Assembly (NCBI GenBank): GCA_003223695.1
Contig: QHVY01000132.1
Location: 1-6,891, forward strand
Length of the DNA: 6,891 nt
DNA from: Acidobacteriota bacterium
GTDB taxonomy: Bacteria > Acidobacteriota > Thermoanaerobaculia > Gp7-AA8
Reading direction: 5' to 3'
Position 1 is the stretch's first letter, and each line of letters starts with the position of its first letter. Shown here piece by piece: positions 1-5,548 of this stretch. Position numbers and translations under genes: made by a program. The notes below the pieces were generated by a model. That model ran no database searches, was not told the DNA's origin, and saw only the letters and a list, made by a program, of their open reading frames with translations.

Positions 1-1287
1 GGAATTCTTCCCGGTTTCAAATACTCTCCGCTCACGCGACTGCAAATTCTCTTGCCGATTCCAGCGGCGTATCTGGCGGCAGCAGGAGTGCGAACGAAGA
101 AGACTCTGGTCGCCGCAACCGTCGCTGTGATCGCCGCCGCCGACCTCGGCGTCTTCGCTGGCCGCTTTTATCCTTATCTCGAGACAAATGTCGCCGTGCC
201 GCCGTCGACGCCGACGATCGCGTTTCTTCAGGCGCAGCCGAACCCGTTTCGCATCGCGCCGTTTTTCATCGATCTCTGGCCGAATTCGTCGGAGCTCTAC
301 CACCTCGAAGACATCCGCAGTCATTTCTCGTCGGAGGCGAAGTATCGGCAGTTGCTGCACCGGATCGATCCGACATCGTTCGCCGGCAATTCAACAGTGA
401 TCATGTTCAACAGCTTGAAATTCGACTTCAACGATCCATTGATCTCGATGCTCGGAGTTCGCTACTTCCTCGAGAATCGCGACATCGACATCATCCATTG
501 GCAGATATTTAAGTCAACAATACCACCACGTAATATCATCAATATTTCCTCCGGATTGACCGTTGATCGCGTCCTGCCAGACACGAGGTGTTTCGCCATC
601 GAGCTACCGATTCACGTCGATCAGACGATCGGTGCGAATCCGCGACTGGTCATTTCCTTGCTGAGCGGCAACACGATCGTATACTCGCGCAGCTTTACGC
701 CGACGGAAATCGGCATCTTCGATCGCGTTTACCTCCCGCTGCGGAACGCGCAGAGCATCCGTATTCAATCGATCGGTATCCGCGGCAGCGTCGCCTTCTA
801 CGGATGTGTGATGACGCCGGTGATCTTCGATCGCGAGCTTCCCGACGGCCGGTTGTTTCTCAACACCGCTGAGGTCCCGAGATTTCACGCGATCACACGC
901 TTGCGAAAAATGACCGACGCGGAGTTTCTGGCGACAAAGGACATCGACTTCGCGCGCGAGGCGGTCAGCGGAGTCGAAGCGATCTACGCAGATGCGGAAG
1001 TCAAACTGCGCAGCTACGCCGAGGATGAGCAGCGCGTCGAGGTGAATGCGCCGGCGCCCGCGTTTGTCGCCTCCTCGGAAAAGCTCACCCCCGAGCTCCG
1101 CGTGACGATCGACGGCCGCGAGGTCAAGCCGATCGAGATCAACATGCTTTTCGCCGGCGTTCCCGTGCCTCCGGGCACGCACGAGGTGATCTTTTCGAGG
1201 CGGATCGGGCGGGGTTGGTGGTGGATCTCTGCCGTGGCGGCGATCGTTTGCATCGCGTTTTCGGTCATCGAGGCTGTGCGACGATGA
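1..1287 (+). CDS. YfhO-like large membrane protein, C-terminal part (5' end outside window)
   Basis: The frame is open from base 1 to the TGA at 1285-1287, giving 428 residues with no stop upstream, so this is the C-terminal part of a longer protein. The TTG at 52 is internal, not a start. Residues about 11-29 and 35-56 are hydrophobic and look like the last helices of a polytopic N-terminal half. A roughly 350-residue soluble, presumably extracytoplasmic region follows, then one helix (about 406-423) and a basic tail. Landmarks are PPSTPTIAFLQ (67-77), LGVRYFLE (151-158), an N..EVPRF segment (288-295), and a C-terminal block containing TIDG, the pair IEIN and PPGTHEV (about 369-396). This order is typical of YfhO-family membrane proteins, which are GT-C-like and implicated in glycosylation of surface polymers. 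A stretch of about 115 residues (168-282) rich in beta-type sequence separates LGVRY from EVPRF. The family call is from memory of motifs; substrate unknown. Confidence 0.72.
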   Translation, partial: GILPGFKYSPLTRLQILLPIPAAYLAAAGVRTKKTLVAATVAVIAAADLGVFAGRFYPYLETNVAVPPSTPTIAFLQAQPNPFRIAPFFIDLWPNSSELYHLEDIRSHFSSEAKYRQLLHRIDPTSFAGNSTVIMFNSLKFDFNDPLISMLGVRYFLENRDIDIIHWQIFKSTIPPRNIINISSGLTVDRVLPDTRCFAIELPIHVDQTIGANPRLVISLLSGNTIVYSRSFTPTEIGIFDRVYLPLRNAQSIRIQSIGIRGSVAFYGCVMTPVIFDRELPDGRLFLNTAEVPRFHAITRLRKMTDAEFLATKDIDFAREAVSGVEAIYADAEVKLRSYAEDEQRVEVNAPAPAFVASSEKLTPELRVTIDGREVKPIEINMLFAGVPVPPGTHEVIFSRRIGRGWWWISAVAAIVCIAFSVIEAVRR

Positions 1288-1939
1288 TGATCTGATACGC
1301 GAACAGGCCGCGCCAGATGCGCGTCACAATCGTCAGCAGACGCTCGCCGATGCGCAACAGAAGCTCCGGCGCTTTCGGCACGATCAGACGAATGGGTACG
1401 GACGAGCCGCGAATTGCGACGATACGAAAGCCGGCCCCTTCGATCTCCCGCTTGATCGATCGCATGGTGTAGAAGCGCAGGTGCGACGAATCGAGAATGC
1501 CGCGTTCGCGATATTCGAAGATTCCGAACAGCAAGCCCAGGCGGACGGTGATGTTGGCGATGTTGGGAACGGAAATGAACACATGCCCGTGCGCCGCGAG
1601 CGATTCCCGCACGCACGCCAGGAGCTTCGACGGATCGCGAAGGTGTTCGAGGATGTCAGCCAGAACGATGATGTCCGCGCAGGCGGGCAGACGGCGTACC
1701 GTTTCCAGATCGGTGATGACCGCCTGATCGAATCGCGTGCACAAGTCGGCGATGCGATCGACGTCGAATTCGAATCCGATCGTTCGCCTGAATTTTGTAC
1801 GCAGCGCGTCGCCGAGCTCTCCGCCGGCGGCGCCGAGGTCAAGCAGCGTGGCGGCGCCGTCGGAGTACCGCGTGATGAGGTCAATCAGAATGCGATGACT
1901 GCTGCCCTCGAAATCTTTGAAGGTGTAGACGTTCGGCAT
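1265..1939 (-). CDS. Class I SAM-dependent methyltransferase
   Basis: This 224-residue protein has the layout of a small Rossmann-fold methyltransferase. Motif I is LDLGAAGG (33-40). An acidic residue ends the second strand in GFEFDVDR (55-62). A motif of the type found in Methyltransf_11/23 proteins, ADILEHL (94-100), is followed by FISVPNIAN (121-129), and HLRFYT (153-158) resembles the common HxxxFT segment near the substrate side. The C-terminal 40 residues are hydrophobic and basic and may touch the membrane. The substrate cannot be read from the sequence. Small methyltransferases of this kind next to sugar-nucleotide genes often act on glycans or their lipid carriers, but here that is inference. 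The ATG at 1939 was chosen because it is the first in frame and the N-terminus fits the family. No Shine-Dalgarno sequence is visible: the palindromic repeat ends five bases upstream. The 3' end overlaps the convergent YfhO-like gene by 23 bases. Confidence 0.85.
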   Translation of the reverse strand: MPNVYTFKDFEGSSHRILIDLITRYSDGAATLLDLGAAGGELGDALRTKFRRTIGFEFDVDRIADLCTRFDQAVITDLETVRRLPACADIIVLADILEHLRDPSKLLACVRESLAAHGHVFISVPNIANITVRLGLLFGIFEYRERGILDSSHLRFYTMRSIKREIEGAGFRIVAIRGSSVPIRLIVPKAPELLLRIGERLLTIVTRIWRGLFAYQIIIVAQPR

Positions 1940-1944
1940 GAATC

Positions 1945-2027
1945 AGTACCCAGTGCCCGGTACCCAGTGCCCAGAGTGCACTGCGCCGGATGTCTGACTG
2001 GGCACTGGGCGCTGGGCACTGGGCACT
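1945..2027. repeat. Heptad palindrome, copy A (rmlA/methyltransferase junction)
   Basis: The left arm (1945-1972) is four heptads: AGTACCC, AGTGCCC, GGTACCC and AGTGCCC in that order. The right arm (2000-2027) is four GGGCACT-type heptads, one of them GGGCGCT. Folded on each other, the arms give a 28-base stem with two A/C mismatches and two G/T wobbles. The loop (1973-1999, 27 bases) itself contains the small palindrome AGTGCACT. The element fills almost the whole 86-base gap between rmlA and the methyltransferase gene. Its right edge supplies the last two bases of the rmlA TAG stop, and its left edge lies five bases from the methyltransferase ATG. There is no T-tract on the minus strand after the stem, so it does not look like a standard terminator. 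Processing, mRNA stabilisation or a REP-like mobile repeat are the alternatives. Confidence 0.9.
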
Positions 2028-3096
2028 AGGTAATCCCGACTTCGCTGTTGTCGCCGAGCATGAAGCGATACGCCGCCGGCTTGCGATGCGTACGGCAAAT
2101 CTTCACGTTCTTGCCGATCAGACTTGCTTCGATGCGGCCGTCGACGTGGGCGATCGTGGAATTCTCGAGCACGATCGAGTTCTCGATCTCGCAATATTCC
2201 AGCGAGCAGCCGTTGCCGATCGACGTGTATGGGCCGACATAGGCGTGGACCACGCGCGCGCCGCTGCCGATGATCGCCGGTCCGCGAACGACCGAATCGA
2301 CGATCTCCGCCCCATCCTCGATCACCACTTTGCCTTCGATCGCGCTGGAGGTCTCGATTTTGCCGCGAACGTCGCGCTCGAATGTGTCGAGCACCGTCCG
2401 ATTCGCCTCGAGCATGTCTTCGATTTTTCCGGTGTCCTTCCACCAGCCCTTCACGATGTGCGGGTGCACCGTGAAGTCGTGATCGAGTAGCCACTGAATC
2501 GCGTCCGTAATCTCGAGCTCGCCGCGCTTTGATGGTTTGATCGCTTTCGCGGCGTCGAAAATGTTTTCGTCGAACATGTAGACGCCGACGAGCGCCAGAT
2601 CGGATTTCGGATGCTGCGGCTTTTCGGTGAGCTTTACGACGCGACCCTCGGACGATAATTCTGCGACTCCGAACTGCGATGGGTTCGGCACTTTCGTCAG
2701 CAGGATCTCGCTGTTGCAATTGAGCGAGCGATATTCCTCGACCAGCGGCGTGATGCCGTGCTGCAGCAGGTTGTCGCCGAGGTACATCACGAAAGGCGAG
2801 TCGCGGAGAAATGACTCCGCCGTCAGCACCGCATGCGCGAGACCGCGCGGCGCGTCCTGTTTGATGTAGGTGACGTTCGCGCGAAACCTCGCTCCGTCCT
2901 TGACGCATTCGCGGATCTCATCGCCGGTCTCCGGCGACACGATGATGCCGATGTCCTCGATGCCCGCGGCGACGATCGCCTCGATGCCGTACGCCAGCAC
3001 CGGCTTGTTGGCCACGGGAATGAGTTGCTTGGCCGAGGTGTGGGTCAAAGGACGCATCCGCGTGCCTTTGCCGCCGGACAGAATTAGGCCTTTCAT
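2026..3096 (-). CDS. rmlA: Glucose-1-phosphate thymidylyltransferase, long form (RmlA-type)
   Basis: This 356-residue enzyme would transfer a nucleotide, probably dTMP, to a sugar 1-phosphate, giving dTDP-glucose and pyrophosphate for deoxysugar and surface-glycan synthesis. The nucleotide-binding loop GGKGTRMRPLT is at 8-18, the family lysine follows in SAKQLIPVANKP (K23), a metal-binding aspartate in YLGDN is D108, GELEITD is at 192-198 and GWWKDTG at 217-223. From about 250 to 340 the hexapeptide-like periodicity (VVIEDGAEI, PAIIGSGA, YTSIGNG) indicates a left-handed beta-helix. That tail and the length match the long-form RmlA family rather than the roughly 290-residue short form. The ATG at 3096 is chosen because MKGLILSGGKGT is the canonical N-terminus. 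A longer reading from 3201 would only add codons from repeat copy B and overlap lptD. No clear Shine-Dalgarno site is seen. No rmlB, rmlC or rmlD gene is in the window, so the final sugar is unknown; uridylyl specificity cannot be excluded. Confidence 0.88.
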   Translation of the reverse strand: MKGLILSGGKGTRMRPLTHTSAKQLIPVANKPVLAYGIEAIVAAGIEDIGIIVSPETGDEIRECVKDGARFRANVTYIKQDAPRGLAHAVLTAESFLRDSPFVMYLGDNLLQHGITPLVEEYRSLNCNSEILLTKVPNPSQFGVAELSSEGRVVKLTEKPQHPKSDLALVGVYMFDENIFDAAKAIKPSKRGELEITDAIQWLLDHDFTVHPHIVKGWWKDTGKIEDMLEANRTVLDTFERDVRGKIETSSAIEGKVVIEDGAEIVDSVVRGPAIIGSGARVVHAYVGPYTSIGNGCSLEYCEIENSIVLENSTIAHVDGRIEASLIGKNVKICRTHRKPAAYRFMLGDNSEVGIT

Positions 3097-3117
3097 CGTT
3101 TCATTGTGCGACAACAG

Positions 3118-3189
3118 AGTGCCCAGTGCCCAGTGCCCAGTGCCCAGTGGTGGGCAGGTCTGAGCACTGGGTACAGGGCACTGGGCACT
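3118..3189. repeat. Heptad palindrome, copy B (lptD/rmlA junction)
   Basis: The left arm (3118-3145) is four perfect AGTGCCC heptads. The right arm (3162-3189) is GAGCACT, GGGTACA and two perfect GGGCACT heptads. The loop is 16 bases (3146-3161). The outer 14 base pairs are perfect, and the inner half has a few mismatches confined to the two degenerate heptads. The element occupies most of the 91-base gap between lptD and rmlA. Its right edge provides the AG of the lptD TAG stop, and its left edge lies 21 bases upstream of the rmlA ATG. This is the least degenerate copy in the window and the best query for finding others. Confidence 0.92.
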
Positions 3190-5548
3190 AATGAGTGCCA
3201 ATCGTCCCGACGTTTTTCAGCGTCACCGCCAGGCCAAATGTATTCTTCGGCTTCGGCAGCGGATCATAAACCAGGTAGCGGCGGTACTCGAACGCGATGC
3301 CGTAGCACGACGCATTCGCGCCAATGAGATATCGCTCATCGATGAATGTGCCCTGGCTCGCGTCGTAGCTGAGCTGCATGTCATACCGAAGCCTTTCGTG
3401 CAGCAGAGATGTCCCGGTGTTGAGCCGGATCTGACTGCTGTTGGTTCCAGTCGGCTGGCCTGGTTGTTGGAACGAAGAGAACCAGCTGAACGTGAGGTAT
3501 TTGTCGGACTGTTTTCCAGTTCCCATGATGTTCGCGGAGATGCTAGTCTGGTCGAGCTGATGCGAAACGTTTCCGTACGTCGCGCTGGCGTCGAGGGTCA
3601 GTGATTGATACGGATTGACGTGCAGGCTGGCGATCAGTGGCGTGAACTTGTTGTTCGCGCCGGGTGGCACCGTGGTTCCTGGCAGGTTGCCGCCCGTAGA
3701 GCTCGTGAACGGTTCCGAGAGGGACACGCTTTGGCGAAGCGAGAATGAAAGCACCTCGCGCGCCGAGCCGCCGTCTTTCTCCTTTCCAATCAGCCGCTGC
3801 GTTAGCGAGTACTGTACCGAGTTCGGAACGACCGGCAGGAACGGCGTGTCGACCGTGTCGAATCGAATGATCTTTTGCTGCACGTCAGTCACATCCGTCG
3901 TGTAGACGTACGTGAAGCGCGGCTCGATGACATGCTTGAATCGCGTGAATTTTCCGATGGATTTGGTGAAGATTCGCGAAAACGACGGGCCGACGATTTC
4001 CACCTGCCCCTGCATGTATGAGCGGCTCAGCGACTCGTTCGATGCTGTACTCTGCAGAGTCGTCGGATCGGTGATCTGGCTCGATGAGTAGTAGGTCTCG
4101 CGTGCTGAGATCTGCGGCTTGATCGAGAACCACGACGGTGACGGAATCTGCATCGATATGGTCGGAAACACATCTCCGCGGTAGTAGTCGGCCGACGGTC
4201 CGCTGATGGAACCGTTGGTGACCAGATGCGACGTCGACGATTCCATCGAGAAGTAGACGGGGGAGGCGAAGAGGCGCATCGGATAGACGCGGAATTGCAG
4301 TGAGGGAAGCTGCTCGAAGCGTTGTTTCAGCAGCGGCGAATTGAGATCGGCAGGATTCGTGTGGCCGAGGATGATGTCGCGGCGGTCGGAGAGAAGGTTG
4401 AACGAGTAGATGGGCGTGTTCTTCGACAGGTATGCCGAAGAATAAATCTGTGACAGCGTGTGCACGCGCGGATCGCGGTCGTAGTTGCGGAAGAAATCGA
4501 GATCGGAGAAATCCTCGATATCGACGACGCCTCGAAACCCAACCGGCAGATTGTCCTGCGAATGCTGATAGGAGTATTTCCACTGCTCCTTATGGTCCTG
4601 CACATCATTCACAACGTATCCGTTCAGCTCGCCGAGTTTCACGTCGGGACTTGGGCGATATCGAAAATCCAATCCGAGGCCGTTATAGCCGGTTGAGCTG
4701 ACGTCACCGTAGAGTGTGGCATCAACGGTCTGGCCGAACGGAATGAAATATCCGAGCTCGAACCGGTTGCCGAAGCAATGCGCGCTCGCTGGATTGCAGG
4801 GCGAGAAAGTGACGCGCGGAATCAGCAGTCCCTGGCTGCGGGCGCCTTTGGTCGGCCAGATGAGCCGCGGCATCCAGATCAGCGGAAATCGATGGATGCG
4901 GAACGTCGCATCTTTCAGGTGCGCATAGTCGTTGACTGTCACGTCCGCGCGGGCGACATTGATCGACCATGACGGCGAATCGAGATCGCACGAAGTCACC
5001 ACGCCATTCGTCAGCCGGTACTTGGTATCGGCAACCTTCTCGAGCTTTTCGCCGGTGAAGTACATCGCCGGCTCCATGCTGCCCGTGGCGTTGAAGAACG
5101 TGCCGGTCTTCGAGTCTAGGTTGAAGACCATCTGATTGCCGGCGAGGCGCGTCGTTCCCTGATCGAGGATGACGTGTCCCTCGCCAGTGACGTCCTGTGT
5201 TTTTACGTTGTAGGTGAACTTGTCTCCCCTCAGGTTGATGTCTTCGTACGTGAATTTCACGTCGCCTTCGAGGATGTAGTACTCATCCTTCTCGAACGTC
5301 TGGTGATTTGCGGTCCATTTGGCTTCGCCGCCTTTCTTTGGCGCGCGAATGACGCCGAACTTCCCCTTTTTTGGCGGGCTTGTTTTGTAGTACTGCCCCG
5401 CGGGTCCCATGTTTTTCGCCTGGGCGAGGAGAGCGGCAGGAGCGAAACAGCAGAGGAGGATGAGACAAGTGCCGAGTGCCGAGTGCCGAGTGCCCATCGA
5501 TTGTTTCGCTACTCGGCACTGGGCACTCGGCACTTTGCGTGCGGTCAT
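3188..5548 (-). CDS. lptD: LPS-assembly outer-membrane protein LptD
   Basis: LptD is the outer-membrane barrel that, with its lipoprotein plug LptE, places lipopolysaccharide in the outer leaflet. At 786 residues this protein is close to the E. coli length (about 784). After a signal peptide (predicted cleavage after A44) comes an OstA/LptA-like periplasmic domain (about 75-185: YYILEGDVKF, FNLDSKTGTFFNATG). The hallmark TSCDLDSPSWSI follows at 185-196, then a long alternating beta-barrel region holding the family signature HVIEPRFTYVY (539-549) and a C-terminal CYGIAFEYRRY (748-758). Mature cysteines are C187, C251, C258 and C748. C187 and C748 sit where the E. coli interdomain disulfide C173-C725 lies. 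The ATG at 5548 overlaps the upstream TGA (ATGA) and has GGAG only three bases upstream. M18 at 5497 gives a shorter, more conventional signal peptide and cannot be excluded. The gene's 5' end contains palindrome copy C and its TAG stop abuts copy B. Confidence 0.93.
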   Translation of the reverse strand: MTARKVPSAQCRVAKQSMGTRHSALGTCLILLCCFAPAALLAQAKNMGPAGQYYKTSPPKKGKFGVIRAPKKGGEAKWTANHQTFEKDEYYILEGDVKFTYEDINLRGDKFTYNVKTQDVTGEGHVILDQGTTRLAGNQMVFNLDSKTGTFFNATGSMEPAMYFTGEKLEKVADTKYRLTNGVVTSCDLDSPSWSINVARADVTVNDYAHLKDATFRIHRFPLIWMPRLIWPTKGARSQGLLIPRVTFSPCNPASAHCFGNRFELGYFIPFGQTVDATLYGDVSSTGYNGLGLDFRYRPSPDVKLGELNGYVVNDVQDHKEQWKYSYQHSQDNLPVGFRGVVDIEDFSDLDFFRNYDRDPRVHTLSQIYSSAYLSKNTPIYSFNLLSDRRDIILGHTNPADLNSPLLKQRFEQLPSLQFRVYPMRLFASPVYFSMESSTSHLVTNGSISGPSADYYRGDVFPTISMQIPSPSWFSIKPQISARETYYSSSQITDPTTLQSTASNESLSRSYMQGQVEIVGPSFSRIFTKSIGKFTRFKHVIEPRFTYVYTTDVTDVQQKIIRFDTVDTPFLPVVPNSVQYSLTQRLIGKEKDGGSAREVLSFSLRQSVSLSEPFTSSTGGNLPGTTVPPGANNKFTPLIASLHVNPYQSLTLDASATYGNVSHQLDQTSISANIMGTGKQSDKYLTFSWFSSFQQPGQPTGTNSSQIRLNTGTSLLHERLRYDMQLSYDASQGTFIDERYLIGANASCYGIAFEYRRYLVYDPLPKPKNTFGLAVTLKNVGTIGTH
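5468..5534. repeat. Heptad palindrome, copy C (inside lptD 5' end)
   Basis: The left arm (5468-5495) has three AGTGCCG heptads and one AGTGCCC. The right arm (5507-5534) has CGCTACT (degenerate), CGGCACT, GGGCACT and CGGCACT. The loop is 11 bases (5496-5506). The seventh heptad base is mostly G here instead of C, and the facing arm mostly carries the matching C, so pairing is largely kept although the unit differs from copies A and B. The element begins ten bases after the stop of the upstream membrane-protein gene. On the mRNA the internal ATG for M18 (5497-5495) falls at the loop/stem border, so folding could influence initiation if that start is used. Confidence 0.9.
5545..5548 (-). promoter_or_regulatory. 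ATGA start/stop overlap (membrane-protein gene to lptD)
   Basis: The candidate lptD ATG (5548-5546) shares bases with the TGA stop (5547-5545) of the preceding gene. Such four-base overlaps usually mean translational coupling by terminating ribosomes. The upstream GGAG (5555-5552) leaves only three bases before the ATG, which is short for an independent ribosome-binding site, so coupling is the more plausible route if this start is real. Confidence 0.6.

Larger units (their letters stand above)
5417..5548 (-). other. LptD signal-peptide coding region, partly repeat-derived
   Basis: Residues 1-44 of LptD form a Sec-type signal. The n-region carries R4, K5, R12, K15 and R21, the hydrophobic core CLILLCCFAPAALL spans 28-41, and the cleavage motif AQA is at 42-44, before KN. 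The n-region is unusually long at 27 residues because residues about 6-14 (VPSAQCRVA) and 19-27 (GTRHSALGT) are encoded by the two arms of palindrome copy C. Starting at M18 instead would leave a 27-residue signal whose n-region is made of the second arm alone. Either way repeat-derived codons form the n-region. The two cysteines in the core (C33, C34) are not followed by a lipobox arrangement, so this is not read as a lipoprotein. Confidence 0.75.

Noticed and set aside
1164..1179. GC-rich hairpin (CGTGCC, TCCG loop, GGCACG) as a terminator
   Set aside because: It lies within conserved YfhO-like codons (VPPGTH), is not followed by a T-tract, and is far from either stop.
604..1182. Minus-strand 192-residue frame within the YfhO-like gene
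   Set aside because: Arg/Asp-rich composition typical of antisense frames in GC-rich genes, no motifs, and it overlaps a clearly coding frame.
1481..2029. Plus-strand 182-residue frame antisense to the methyltransferase gene
   Set aside because: No family features, and its C-terminal part is repeat translation; the opposite strand carries the clear methyltransferase motifs.
1943..2908. Long minus-strand frame of 321 residues overlapping rmlA
   Set aside because: It is arginine-rich with no recognisable motif, overlaps the well-supported rmlA gene in another frame, and ends in repeat-encoded peptide; a shadow.
3095..3106. Three-codon upstream frame (ATG AAA CGA TGA) overlapping the rmlA start
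   Set aside because: It has no ribosome-binding site of its own, and such tiny overlaps arise by chance; no support for a regulatory leader.
1945..3189. Repeated heptads as a CRISPR array or ordinary microsatellite
   Set aside because: There are no unique spacers of regular size, and the units are arranged as facing arms with a fixed number of four, not as a head-to-tail array.
3097..3201. N-terminal extension of the rmlA-type gene starting at the ATG at 3201
   Set aside because: The extra 35 residues are translated palindrome copy B, they overlap the lptD end, and the canonical RmlA N-terminus begins at 3096.
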